DNA of 64,000 nucleotides from Aphelocoma coerulescens (taxonomy: Eukaryota > Chordata > Aves > Passeriformes > Corvidae): the NCBI RefSeq assembly GCF_041296385.1, contig NW_027184085.1, forward strand, positions 56,945,109 through 57,009,108. The letters are read 5' to 3'. This document shows, in pieces, positions 21,231-35,964 of the stretch (position 1 is the first letter of the stretch; each line of letters opens with the position of its first letter). The notes under the pieces were generated by a model. That model was given only the letters and a program-made list of their open reading frames with translations. It did no database searches and was not told where the DNA came from. Position numbers and translations under genes: made by a program.

Positions 21231-24200
21231 TTTTTTTTTTTAACTCTAGAGATTTTATGGAGCAAGACTTCTCTCCAAAAGGCAGGAGCATGGACAAAAC
21301 TCTTCCACATTCCATATTTCTATATGTGAGATCTTTAAAAAACTTCTAATCGACTTACTTCTTATTTCCAGTCATCAGCTCTAGTGTCACAAACTTCCCC
21401 GGACATTTATGAGTTATTGATCTTCTTCCCAGCTCTGCTCAAAGAATGGAGGCATGACAGATTTGCTTTACACAGAGCAAAGTCAAACTGAATGTTGCAC
21501 ATATGTTGCTGCCATGTTATTCAGGTCATGTTATGGGGCTTCTTTGTAGAGTACAGCACTCCAGCCCTTCTATCCTAAGAAAATTAAAATAAATAAGCAA
21601 ACTAAAAGACAATAGGTTTTATATGTTTTTTTACTTGTCTGTAACTAGATTTTTTCCTTAACTAAACCCCTTCTATTGTCCTCTGTTGTGTCAGTCTTGA
21701 CAGAAGTAGAAATCCAACTTACATTTGTCATGCTGCTATCCGTACGACAGTTTCCATCTCTCTTCCTCCCTCCAAATGTCTGGTGTTTGTACACAGGAAG
21801 AAAAGAGACAGAAACTCCTGGGAACTGGACACTTTTATCCTTACAGCCACATTCATTTACTGCAGAAGAGAATTTGTGCCCATGGTAAGACTATTCCTGT
21901 TCTTAGGTCAAAGTGAAAACATTCTCTCCTTGAAGATGAGACTATGACCTTGGACTGAGCATCTGAAGATGGGAGCATGTAGTCCTGCTCTTCTGACTGT
22001 TGTTCCTGGAGTGACAGACCCTGCCACACAGCCAGGGTGAATGTGACAAAGAGAGATAACTTTGGACACAAGCTCTCCACCAGAGCCCTAGAGGAGAGTG
22101 ATAGTGAACAGAAATTGCATATGGCTGGATAGCTTAAGCTCTCTTCCTAAGACTTTCTCACCTGGTCCAAGGCAGATCCTTAAATTATATTTTTTAATAA
22201 GTTCAGCAGGATCATATCTTTAAAGGAGGCATCACTCCCATCTAATCACAAAACACACAGTTCTTTTTTTTTTTTTACTGTCCAGGAGAACCCCAGGGCT
22301 GTTCACAGCTGGGGCCTGTGATGAAGGTGATAATATTAATTAACTTCACCCCAAAGAGCATGAGTAGGCTCAATTAACTTGCACTTGAAATCGCTTTGAA
22401 ACTCTCACATAAAAGTAATGGTGTTCTTTATCAGTTATTCCGAGTCAGTTATTCCAGTTTAATAACATTCTTATTATTATTCTTATGTTTATCTTTTACA
22501 AAAAAAAAGAGAAGCTTAAGAAATGGATCCTGTCACTTTTAGATTCCCAAGAAAATTTCTGAACATTTGTACATCACAGATGGTATGAAGCCTAAAAACA
22601 TTAAAACAAAATCAATGAAGTATCGAAAAAAAGACAAAAATCTAGGACTATATAAGTGAATCAATCCTCCAGAAAATTTAAAAACCTGAATAAGACATAA
22701 TAAACAAAAAGTGTCAAGTATTTTAAAAACCTGGGATTTTGTTGGTTTTTGTTTTAGTTTGGTTTGGCTGGTTGGTTGTGCATACTAATCAACTCAGTAA
22801 ACCACAGTTTTACAAATATTCTGTTGTTAAACAAGATAATAAAGTAATAAGAGGGTAATTCTCATTTCTACAGTAGTGATCTTTAAAAGGCTGTATTAAA
22901 TGATACAGTAATCTTCGTCCACAGGCTGGAAAAATATCTGTCTCACTCAGCTGGAGAAAAATTACAAAAGAAAAAATATGAACTGTTCATCGCCTTTAAT
23001 TATCTGTAACAGCAGTTCCCTACTTCATTATGTTAGCTAAATAAATACCTGGACTTAAATACCGTTTACATAATGAGAACATTGGAGAAGACCCTGATGA
23101 CAGTGCACAGCTCAAACACATTTTCAAACTCGTAGCAAAAAATGAGACACTAATTCTTACTGATTTTGCTGCCTGGTTTTCAACACCTCTCTGGCAATAC
23201 AGGACTGCTTAGCTTGCTTCCCACTTACCACATGCAAATATAGACCTATGCAGAGATGAATGCATTTTTAATTTTTAAATACCGAGGTGGGGATTCACTT
23301 GTGTCTTACCACACACTCCCTGTTCACAGGGAGCAGTAGCCTATGGGGAATATCAAAGTAAGCAAATCACAGTGTTCCCAATGAACAGCTTAGCTGCACC
23401 TTCAGTAGTCTTCTTAAGAAACTGACTACTTCCTAAGACTACTGAGTTGAGGAAAAGGATGAGCTGCAGACATCAAAAGGGTAAGGTATATCTTTGAAAT
23501 CCCTTCACAGTCCAGTATTTTGTTTACGACCAAAGCCCCTGAGCTGCATGTGAAAGCCAGTTTCCATGGATATTTAAATGACACTTTTATCAGGCATATC
23601 AGAACAACACACTTTGATGTTTCAAAGTCTTGCAAGGTCACCTCTGAGCCATCCTCAAATTCATTTCTGTCAAGCAATCAACAATTCTTGTAAGCAACAA
23701 ACAGTGCTTGTGGCTTGTCAGTGTGACCAAATTGCAAAAGAATTGAAAATGTGAAGTACTGAAGCAGAGAAGATTAACCACACCAGCAACCTGTGACAGA
23801 AAACCAAACCTTTGCTATCTGTTCTTTCCTTGCCTCCTGCTCCTCCACAGTGCTTTGTTCTCCCTACCCTGCAGAACAAGCCACAGGTATTTTTGTGATG
23901 TGCGATGATTCATCTCTGAACTGAAGCACAAGACCAAAGCATTGACTCTGAAAACATGTCCATCTACCTTCCCTACGTTGATGTACCACTGAAATAGATA
24001 GGATGGCTCACTTTGTAAATCAGACATATGTGATGAATTGAGCCTTTGTGTATGACATATTTTATGGGAGAAACTTTTCAAGGCCAGCAAATTATGAAAT
24101 CTTAGGACTTCAGTTCAAGTTGTCTGTCACCACATGCAAAAAAAAATCAGCTGTAGTAAAAAATGAAATAAAATTATTGGGAAGAAATTAACAGCAATGA

Positions 24201-26084
24201 AAATGCTTTTCAAATTAATGCTTCAATTTTGAAATAGCTATTATAAACATTTTTGCTTGCTATGGCTTGCAGTTAAATTTTAAAAATAGCACTTAAATAT
24301 GCATGTTAATAACATCCAGAAGGCATTTCTTTCAAGCCTGTTTGGGCTGTTGAAGGCCTTAATTTAACCACAGCATTCATTTATGTCTAGCAGTTAGAAT
24401 TTTCTTTTAAGCTCAAAGGAGCCGAGAGTTGTAACTATGATCTAATTGGTGAGGAATGAAGAATGTTTTTCATGTTTTATAGACACCATGAATCCTGATC
24501 ATTTTACCGCAGTAAATTATAGAGTGTTCTGCTCACTGTGTCTCCCTCTGGAAGTATGGGCCTATATCTCATTAAACTATAAAAATAAGTTGCAGCATTC
24601 GGCACTCCTCGAAAGCTATCCTGCCAAGGTATGTTATTTTTATATCTCTAATGCATGTCAGAGAGTCAGTCCAGAGAAAGTTAGGTTTTTTACAGCCTAA
24701 AACTAAATTAATTTATGGCTACATCCACATGGCAGAGGGGACACATAAGGAACCTAAACTGCTATAGAAAACAATAATTTATTATTGATTTTCAGGTCCT
24801 TTTTAAAAGCAGCTGCAATTTATTGGCTTCTCAGTTCTTTCCTCTCTGGTACAAATGATCTAAGCAATGCTAGCAATGAAGCAAAGCAGCTCCTGTGGGT
24901 ATGGCAAATGACATAAAAGTCAGATATGCTTTACCTCTTTTTGGCTTAAGACAAATGGTCCATCATTGAAATGAGAATTAAAAAAAAAAAAGATCGGAGG
25001 TGGAATGTAATTTTTTTTATGTTTTAAGATTGGGTTTTTTTAAAGATGTGTATGGTTAGGCAAGATCTCTCTTTACATGAATTGTTGACTTTAAAAGCTA
25101 GCATTTCACACATTTTTAAAGCTATGTAATTGTCAGTCTAGCTGAATTTAGCTGTAGTAAAGGCAGTACACTACAAATGATAAATTACATATGTGTAATC
25201 CTATGGTAATACCTTGGGTTTGTGTAAAAAAAAAAAAATCTTAAAGGCAGATGTTACAGAATTGCTTCTGCAGCCACTGAAGCCTAATTGCCAACCCTTT
25301 AAAGCAAGGGTAGACTGGATTGGAAAAGAAATAAGCAACTCAAGAGCCAAGGTAGGAATGAGTACCGCACTAGGAACACTCTTCGAGGAACGCAGCAGTA
25401 AGATAAGAACAGTAATCTCTTTTCTCCCAGCAGCACCATGATTAACCACAGATATCTCCTTTCAGAGCAAAATAGTCTACTAAATGCTTCTCATCTTAGG
25501 AGTATAAAGGAGTATACTAAATATTATAGCAATAATTTTGAAAACACAGGCTTACATGTTATTTGTTCTTTCTATGGAGGAAAATAAATTACTCTGTTGC
25601 TAGGAAATTTAGCTCAAGTTAGTTCTGTACAAGGTTTTGTTGCCAAGGCCACAGTTCCTTCCATGAACAGTCTTAGCTCCAAGGTCCTGGACTGGGTCTT
25701 GGCCACAGTCCTTCTTTAAACAGGATTTTCTTCTCGGAGAATGAATGAATGGTCAATATCCCAAGCGAGAAAAACAGGTAAATCATCACCGATTAGTGTG
25801 TGAAACCCTTTGCATTTTTCTCATTGGTGGTTACCAGCATGCACACCCTTCCTCAGAACTGCAGGTTACAGCGGATCTTGGTCCATTCAGAAACAACTCA
25901 ACTCTCAGAGCTAAAGGACATGCTCATCTTTCACCCCAAGGTCTGACCATGACTGGACAAGGAATACAAGGGAAGGTCATCCAGTTACACCAGACAGGAG
26001 GCCAGATTCAAAGTAAGTAATTCCATTCTCAGGTTATGAGTTTCAACACTCAGGCTCCTGGACAAGATTTCCATGCTTATTCTT
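21231..26084. other. AT-rich noncoding stretch, no gene seen
   Basis: Unique sequence. Short frames have no domains. The 24,140-24,700 section is AT-rich with many TAAT-type motifs and could be conserved regulatory DNA, but conservation cannot be tested here. Confidence 0.55.
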
Positions 26085-26106
26085 AAAAAAAAAAAAAAAA
26101 AAAAAA
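26085..26106. repeat. poly(A) tract, 22 bases
   Basis: Uninterrupted A run on the plus strand with no AATAAA just upstream, so probably a simple repeat. Confidence 0.95.
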
Positions 26107-26727
26107 CAAAGAAGATGAGAAGAGTAAACAGAAATTGACAAAAACTCTCTCACCGCTGCCAATCTCATCTATTTTACGCACAAACAGAAATGGAAAAGTT
26201 CTGAAATGAAAAGCAAAAAATGATAAAATTATTACTTCACAGAAATATTTATACCCAAAAAGAGTAATGGAGACATGGAAACAGAATCAGAGAGGGTGCT
26301 GAATGACAGAAATCTTGATTTATTAGGCATAACAGAATACATCTGGAGTAGTTGTGTACCAGTCAGGATCATTAAATCTATGTTTGGAAAAAAATAGAAA
26401 AAGAAGCAGCAAGGTCTAACAGCCACCCTACGCATTTCAGAGAGCTGCTACAAACACTGTGAGAAGCCTTCTTTCAAAAACAGAAGGACCAGGGATAAAG
26501 ATAGAATCACAGGCACTTGTTACTGACCAAAGGCACATGAGAACAGCTCTTGCGGCAACGTGCAGGCTGCTCTCGCCTACCAGACACGATGCTACAGGAC
26601 AAATTTCACTACCCGCCCTTCTAGATGGAATGAAAAACTGGGAATCAAACCCCACTCTTCTTCTCTCTCTGGTCTGGTCTGTAACAGAGCACATGGAGAA
26701 CTCTGTGCATAATTTTCTTTAATCTAC

Positions 26728-26823
26728 AAAAAAAAACCCAACCAACCAACTAACCAACCAAATAAAAACAGACAAACAAAAACCAAACAAAGCCCCAAGT
26801 AAACAAAAACCAAACAAACAGAA
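26728..26823. repeat. Low-complexity A/C-rich (CCAA)n-like tract
   Basis: Irregular repeats of ccaa, caaa and aacc on the plus strand. The opposing minus-strand frame reads a hydrophobic low-complexity peptide with no significance. Confidence 0.85.
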
Positions 26824-29800
26824 AAATTGGGCAACAGAGGAGAAGGGGTAAACATACTGAGACAACAATTTTGTGGTATATAAATAGATGGATTTTCACT
26901 AATCCCTGTACGATTCACCTGTGAGAGAAGCTGATCAGAAATGTAACCAACCCCTTGTTCACATGCAGCTAGTAATAAATTAGTCCAAACTTCAAGAATT
27001 TGCCGGATAGAGGGGAAGAACATCATTAGGAAATGTAGTCAAGCACAGTGCAGGGGTTCAAACAGCCTGTAGTGTATCTCATAGTTCAAAAAGAAGTTAA
27101 AAGTTGCATCCTCCATGGGGTAGCACTCAGGCAGCAGCTGACATACATTCACCACAGAGTCACAGATGTACTTTTTCTCAAGATAGGTTTCAGACTACTA
27201 ACACAGCTTCTCTCATCCCAGAGATGTGCAAAAAATATATCCTTAAAATTGTCAAATTTGTGAAAATATGTCAAAGTTTGAGTCCTAAATATAAATAGAT
27301 TTACAGGAAGGAGTGGCACCCAACCACGTATAAAATTTATGGATGACTGTAATTACCTGAAGCACATAAGTACCAATAGGAGGAGTGAGAAAGTATATAT
27401 AAATTTTTAGAAACTTGATTAACCTTGTCTCAGCATTACCAAGTATAGCCATTAAGTATGACCCCATATAATTATGGTTTACAAAACTGCAATTTACTAA
27501 AATTTGAAAGGGCAAAGATACAGGATTTCATAAAAACTATACAGATGCTGCCACTCAAATATTTTCAGTGCTGTAACTCCAAAAAGTATTTTGTACTTAA
27601 TTTTGTTTAAGCCTATGTGTTTGTAATCTATCTGAAAATTCAGTATGAATGAGGCTCAGATAAGTCCTGTTCCAGCTGAGCTAAATGCTTGTTGAATTTT
27701 AATGAGAAAAATTGTCTCTTTTAATGTGTTTTTGTAAAAACTGATTGTATTAAAGTATGCTATAATTGAATTATATGTTAGGCTATTATTCAGAATTATT
27801 TGTTGTATTATTAACCTCAGATTCCTGCATAAACACTGCAAATTATAAATATTTTAAATAACATCATTCAGAGTAGAAGTAGATAATTAATATAAAATTG
27901 ACTTCTTTGTGTTATTTGAAAGTGAAAGTAAAGGATGTCATTTCACACACACACATAGACACAGGCATAGACAGACACACACTTTTTATTTTACATTTTT
28001 CCTTTCGCTCTGTGTGGATGAACCTGATACTCAAGAAGCAAGGCCAAAACCTTGGAAAATTATCTCCATCAAAGACAAATTGTTATTTTTACATATATTA
28101 TCATTGTTAAAGATCAGTTTTTCACAGCTCCAAAATTCTCCCCAGTGGGCAGTAGTCCATCTTACTAAACTACCTACCCATAATTCAACCCAATTTCATG
28201 CAATTGTCTGTCTATGCTCATGAAAGTCCATCTCTGAACTGCAATGGAGACTATTTTCCATAGCCTCCAGGGAGGCAGATAATTTTGTTGGCTGCCTCCA
28301 TTCCATTCGTCTTCCACTAAATAAAAAAGGGATTGCCTTTTCCCTAGTGCTGTCTGCTTTCAGAAGTCCAAACATCCATTAAGTGGAAAGCACTAAATTA
28401 GTACAAATACTGAAATGCCTGAGTAGAAAGCTATTAATTCCCATGCAAACTCAGAAACGGCCTTCACAACAACCACAACAACTGTAACTACTGGCAGCTT
28501 TTTCAGCCACAGGACCTGGTCTCCAGAAGCCAGATTCTAATATTCAAGTCTTGTGAGAAAAGTCCACGTCCAGAGTGAAACTTGACTAACACTCTTCAAG
28601 GAACTCATCTTTTCTTATGGATGCATCCCAGTTTACATAAAAATGAATAAAAAAAGGAGGCTGTTTAAGCTCTCCTTTCATTTTCTAATACTCAAAATAA
28701 CATTTAATTCACTGCAGAACAGGGCATTATTCCAATTCAGGTCATTTTGAGGCTTTTAAGCAACCATTATTAACCACTGACATAGAAAGAACAGTCTGAA
28801 TGAATTTATTCATATTTCCAAGTTATTCAATTCTGGTTTGATATACTCTTTGACATGGAAAAGTTTGATCAATGGCAATAGAGGAAAACAAATTATTTAG
28901 TTGCAGGAACTAATTTGAAAGGCTAACTAGTTTTTTCTAAACATTAGATAAGTTCTTTTCTAGAACAAGACAAGATAGCCGAATATTTTCTTGCACAAAC
29001 AAATAATTTGTAAAATATTTGAAGCTTTTGACCCTTATTCAGTCATGGGCCAAAGAAGATCTAATTAAAAAATGATATGTGCTCTCTTATTTTCATTTAC
29101 ACTACTGGAATACACAAAAATTCTTATTGTGAAGGATGTTTACACTAAAAGATTGCAAAGACTGAATCCATATTATTGTATGAACAATTAAAAAATTAAA
29201 GCAACCACTTATCAAGTGCAAAATGAAGTTAACTTCTGCATGAGTGTATCCACAGACAGCAGAGAAATAAAAAGGCTTTTTCTAATGGAAGTTATAAACA
29301 TTGGGTTCATTTCAACATTTTCTGCAAAAGGCTGTGATTTAGTGCTCCAGCAGTGCTGTTTTCCAGCAAAAGCTTTTGCATCACAGCTTCTACCAGGTCC
29401 TGCAAACTCAGAGCAGGATTTTACTACTTCCTCCACACAACATTCAGCAGGGATTTCCTTCTGAAGTAAAACAAATCACACCGTATCCCTGTAAGTTTAG
29501 CCAAGAAAAATTATTATAGATGCATAGTCAATACTTAGGCTCTTTCAGCTGAAGACAGTATTTCTATAGAACTCATAACATATGTTTGGCATCAAAACAT
29601 CTGTACCTGGCTACTAGAAGAAACAAATAAGTAATGCTTTCTTGTGTATACATAGATCTATCAACAATATGTATTTATTTTTCCGTATAGCATTTCAATA
29701 AATAACAGGTTCAATTACACTCTGCTCATTTCCTCTCTTTTGTGTCAGAACTGTGACATTAATTTTATGGAACTGCGCCTAATTTTCATGTCACTGAGAT

Positions 29801-32800
29801 AACTATTCTGTTCCATGACATTAAATGAACAAGGGACAGTACAAGAGACTACATCTTCACCCCTGCCTCTAAGGCAACTGCTTTCCAAAAACATGGCTAA
29901 ATGGTTAGGCAGTGTAGAAGATTCAATCAGCTGATTGAGGGCCTGCTGTCTGACATTGCAAAATCAAGTGCCCCTCATTGAAATTCTCTGCCCGCAGCCC
30001 CTTTGCATTTATAACTGTGGGAAATCAGCTCTGCCACCTGAGCTGGCCTCAGCTGCCATGGCGTCACATGAAGATAGATGTGATCACTTACGGAGGTACA
30101 ATAGGGAGCACTCTTCTGATCTGCTTTCATCTCGCTCCCTGATCTCAGATCAAAGCAGGGAGGCAAGCAGAGCAAGGGCATGTCTACACTGGGACATTAC
30201 ATCAATCTAGTTTGTTCGGTCTGAGTGCAGCAATTTAAATACATCTCACTGAAAGGCTTATGCCCCAGTTTGTCGGGCCAGCTTAAAATATTTTCCTTAT
30301 TAATCATAACACCCAAACAGCTCTGTACTTGTCTGAATCAACTGCCCCAACTTCCCAGGCAATATTTCATGTCTCAGTGTTTGCAGCTGTGATTTTTTTG
30401 CTGTGCTGTAGGAGGCCTATTTGAAATTAAAGAAATTTGTGGGCGGGAGAGGAAAACAAGTCAAATGAATGCACTCCTTGAAAACTTTCCTGGTGTCCAT
30501 TAACATCATCAAAAGCATTACTCATCTGCTGATGTGCAACATCAATGACCCATTGCTAAACACTGTAATTATTATAATATGAACTGAACAGCACACACAT
30601 ATTTGCCATAGTTCCACTGGGCAGAATTTCCCATTTTGCAGAAACAAATGAATGTCAGTACAATTTCAATATAGAAAGATCTGCTTTCCTCATGGGAAAA
30701 AAAAAAAAAAAGAGCAGAGGTCATCTGTGCAGCAAGCACAAGGAGCTACAGCTGCATGTCACTGTGGAGCTTTTCTTCAGGTCACAGGAGCACTGTTCTC
30801 CCAGGGGGTAGAAGTTCAGCACCTACAGCCATGCATGACTTAATTCCTTTGGTGTCAGCAGGTCAGCCGTCAGGAGTCCTGTCCTGGAGCTTTTCCAGGT
30901 CACCTGGAGAGTGTTGTCCTGTCTGAAGTCCCTTTAGATGCAGGCTTTCTGTTCTGCTACTTAGAGGTCTGTCAGACCACAAGGGAGGAGTCAGAGGGCA
31001 GAAACAGGTGTTCCAGAAAGTTACCTGATCCTAAAAGATTTAGACATAGAACTCTGCCTGAACACAGGAAAGCAAATCCCAAAAACATTTGGCAACTTAG
31101 ATGAAAATTTATCTGCTGCCATACTAGACTGGCAGTTGCTGCAAAGCATTTTTTTAGCATATGGAAATCCAGGGGAAGTCAATTTCACGATGAGAGTTCT
31201 AATCACTTTCAACACATCTGAAATCTGTCTCTGAAAATTAAGGAGTTTAAAGACAGAATATTGAACTGTCATGGCAAAAACACTCTAGGAGAAACTTAAA
31301 TTATGAGTTTAAGGTGAAGTGATCTTTTCAGGTCTGCTAATGAACATTCCAAAATAAATCCAAATAAGGAGCCATAAAAGTTTTTAATAAGATCAATATA
31401 TTTCTTTAAAATATTGAATTTTCCTACAGGCTTTGAAAATGCATCATGTCATCTACTTAATGCATACAAGGTTTTTAAATAAAAATAACTCAAACTGCTG
31501 ACTAACCGGGGGTGCAACAAGTTTCTGATATCTGCTGCTGAAAACACATATTCAGTCTGAAACTTCCTGGTTGCATTTGGGAATCCATAGGGGCAGATAT
31601 ATTTGTACACCATGCACGATATAACCGCAAATATAGCAGCTATCAAATTCAAGTCACTTATTAGCACATATTTATTTTCTCTTTCCCATTTAATATCTTC
31701 AGACCCGTTCTCCATGCATAAAGAGTGACATTAAATGGCACAACTACTACAGATACTTGTCTCTCCAATGTCAACCTTCATCCCACATCTGTCTACAGTT
31801 CTGAGTGTGAGCAATGGTTGATCTGGAGCTGGACTGGTACAAAATTATTTCCAGACAGTCAGTAACAAAAATATTCTTATTGGAAACTTCCAACTACTTG
31901 AGGCAGCAAGTGTCCGTAAGTGCACAGTTTAATAAAAGTCATACAAGCCTTAATATACATATTTTATGTTTCCACAATGTGCCATAAAATGTATTTGTGA
32001 TATTTTCAAAGAGATAAATAAAGTGGCTGGAGGAAACTTTTATTACATTGTATTTTTGATGAAAAACAAACAACCTGAGACAAAAAAAAAGGCTGAAAAG
32101 TTATAATAAATTAAAACAGCCAGTTGTCATATTTGATATGCTTTATAGCTCCTTTAACTTTAGAATTAAGGAAAGCGTTACCAGAGAGAAATGTTTTCAC
32201 AAAAAAAGGTGCCCTACCGACTTAGTGTTAATTATACTTACTGAATTCTTGATGCAGATCTCTGTCTTCTTTAATACTTAGATGTTGACATTATGTTCCC
32301 AAAAGTATTTTAGTCTTCAACTTTTAACAATATCTGCCAGCCAAATAGTAAGTAAATAAACAAACAAAACTAGTCATTTTGAATTTTAAAACTTGCATGC
32401 CAGGAATCACTTGAACTTCAACTACAAGCTGAAACATGATCAGTTGAATGTTCAGCAAATGGCACTTACAGAGCACATCAAAATCTAAAGATGGCATGCA
32501 AGTAAGCAACAGGCACATGAGAATTGCCTGAGTAAAAATATAAAAATCAAATTTTTACCAAATGCTTGGGTCAACCTGTATTATATTGTTGGACATAACC
32601 TTATCTGTCACATAACAAGCCTACATGGAAGACTTCACTAGTAAAAGGTGGTGTTGTGGAACATGGGGAGAATAGGAAAAGGAACAGCCAGAAAGACAGA
32701 TTTTTGAAGAGCTGCAGTGGGTTTTTCTGTGCTCAAGAAAGAATCTTAATATCACTCAGCAGTTTAATTCTCTCCAGCCTTCTGACAATATATGGAGAAG

Positions 32801-35800
32801 CTACATAAAGCATTTTTTAGTCCTATTCAGAGCTCCTTAGGTAATCTTCATTGCATATAAATAACATTATTACAGCTTCTAAACAGAGAAAAAAAATTCT
32901 GGTCAATAGAACATTGTATTATGCAATATATACAGGCAACTAGGGACCAGGGAAACCTATCTCAGAGTAAGCGAACAATAATTCTCCATTACCATCTTCA
33001 AAAGACTTGACTGTAGTTCATCTTCACATGGCTATGGACCACAGCTTATGTCATTTACCTTGTCAAAACTTTCCCTTTCCCACAGACATAGAACCAAAGA
33101 AATATGGGCTAGGAGTAGTTTAAAAGTTAACTTGTGAGAAAAATATTTGTGAAAGCAAGAAGGTGGGTTTCATACTAAACAACAAAATAGCATAAATAGC
33201 CCCAACCAAATAACCCAAATAGAAAAATTGCTTCTCTTAAAACACAGAACCATCCCCTAGTGGTCACTGCCTTGGAAAGAACAATAGACTCATGGCTTTT
33301 ATGAACTGAATGTGTAAAAGTGGACGTGTTATTCATATACACAAACATAGCTATTTTGTGCAACCACTATATAGAAGTTATCCAGTTGGCTTTTTATAAA
33401 GTTTCAACAGAAGAAAAAAGTGGCAACCACTAGAGAAACACATATATACTTTTATCCTTCCTTGAGAGCATACAGTAACCAAACTGAGTTAACTCAAACT
33501 AATTTCATTGAGAGAGCTGCATAATCTATTTTCAGAACACCTATTAGAACAACTTCACCTTCTGCATGCACCAGCAGTATGTTCTTGGGTACGTTTCTAC
33601 CTTAATATTTGGCAACCATGGCTTAAAAAGCAACATGCATAGCACTTGCTGATGTCACTTGCTAGAATGTACTTAGTAAAATTATTTGTGAACTTGTGAC
33701 CTTCAGATTGAAATAGTCAGTTATAGTAGCCCTGACACATAATACAGAAGTGATTTCATGTCACTAAAACTCCTCAGAAAGGGCCTAGTTTCAATTCCTT
33801 TGTAGTTGCACCTTATGTGAAATTAGTAAACCGTTCATAGCTAAAAAATAAAAGTATGATAAAAAGAAGATACTAATTATAATGATTTGTTAACCTTTCC
33901 TTTTCCAAATGTGTGAGGTGACTTGGAAATAACCCTTAGTCTTTTTAAATTACCTCACAGTCACAGCTTTGTTCAAGTTTGACAGTTAATATTTGTCTGC
34001 ATTACCACAATTACACCAAACACTCATCACAGCTAGTTTGTGGGTCAATGCTAGTCTGTCACATTTCTGAAAAACAGTCAGATTTCTATTTTCTGTCAAG
34101 GCAAATTTTAGAATCTGAACAAAATGACAAATTAACTAATTAGCAAAAGAAAATTGAAAGGTATTTTCTGGCCTTGTGAATCCTTTTTTTAAGCATTGAA
34201 TGTCCATTTGTTCAGTATCAGTCATAGTTGTTAAGGTAAAATGGATACAATAACTGTCTTGGATACAGCATTTTTATGACAGCTTTACAAAAAACCCCAA
34301 CATTCTAAACCCATCAAAAAACCCCGATTTATTTTCTTTAATTGGCACTGATTTTTCAAATATTTGCAAGTAGAGAGAAGTTACCTAAGTCTGACATTGA
34401 AAATGTTCATTTAGCATGTACTGCAGTAGCAACAAGTAGAATGCTAAGAAAAGAAGGCCTTGCAAAAATATTTTGTGGTTTTGGGGTTTTTAACAAATTT
34501 CCTCCATAGATTGAAGGAAAAATGAAAATATCTTGGCTGAGAATTAAATTGGAAATGGAGGCCTGTCATTATTGCATATGCTGCTTCAAATTGAGTAAGT
34601 TGAAAGCATCACTCCTTCATGAAAAACCTCAGGTCAGGTTTCTCTTTGTTGAGAAACCCCAGAGGCAGGCACTGAACAGGATGCTTTAAAGTCCTTTTAA
34701 CTATTATTCCTAAGATCTTATAGGAATTTATTTTTTGTTATTTAATGTGCTTATGTGGTTCCATACTTTAGAACAAAATGCTAATGAAAAAATTTTGCTC
34801 ATTTTTCTAATAATAAACAATAAATTGCTAAAAATTTATATGCTTTGGTCCCAGGCATGGAAAAAGTAGTTACCAACAGAATAAAAAGTACACTCTAATT
34901 TGCATAGTAGTGAAAAAATGTGAGCATGTAGGGGGAAAAGCTGAGGAATACTTACATCATTTCATGACATATCTTCAAGTTGTTTGGCTCCTTTGATTGA
35001 GATAGATAGCTTCAATTAAGACACATCTGTTTGAATACATTCTTACTGCAAGGGGAGCCTGGTGGCACTCTCACAGATTGTGTTACAAGTTCTTTTTCTA
35101 GAAAAGTGAGCAGTCTTCAGTTTACACAAAAATATCACATCATTGGGGTTTTTTTTTAAATTCACATTTCTTGGGAACAGCATGGCAGTTTTCTGTGCAT
35201 TTTAATCCCCTGGCTGAGGCTGTATCCCCAGTACAAGTGCTCTACTGGAACCGGTCAGTCAGGTTTGTGATCACCTCTGCTAAAAGAAAAAGCACACACA
35301 CTACACAAGCTAATTCCAGTACAATAGCATCCTGTCTCAGCAGTACTAATTTTTGCAGCAATAGCACAGCCTGCCATGCCCCAGCTTCTGCTATCATTTA
35401 CAGAAACATGATCATAAAAAGGAAAAAGTGAATAACATATGTTAAGTATTCATATGTAATTTCTATTCAAATATACTTTTTTTCCCTGTTAAATGTGAGC
35501 ATTGATCTGAAACTCTGTTCAAATACAGCAGCAGAGTCATTTTGATTGTTTTTCTGGGAGAAAAAATAGCAACTGCTTCCTACCCACAGGAAAAAAATCT
35601 CAAATAAATCAGATCTGGTATGAATGTATCTCCCACAGATATCTCCGCACTAAATTCTTTAGTGACAAGATTGCTAGTATGAGTTACATGTCCAACATTA
35701 AAGAGTGAGAAAAAGGTGGTAAGTGGGAAAGTAACATCATTTGCACTGATAAATTAGGACCACAAAGACAGCTGTAATATACAGACGGACAGGATAGATG

Positions 35801-35964
35801 AGGACATAAAGTAGCAAATATGAATGCTGCAACTCTTTGGAGGCTTTTTTGTCTTATCCTTATACTCACACACCTCCTCCAACAGCCCGTAAACCCCACA
35901 TCTTTAGGATGACAAAAAGAAATCCAAAACACTCATCATTTCCTTTAGAAACATTTGCTTTTTA
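26824..35964. other. Long unique noncoding stretch
   Basis: About 9 kb with no recognisable gene, RNA or transposon. It contains a short CA/GACA-type simple repeat at 27,943-27,982 and many small A runs. The 30,420-30,620 section has the look of vertebrate conserved noncoding DNA. All frames are under 105 codons and lack domains. Confidence 0.55.
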
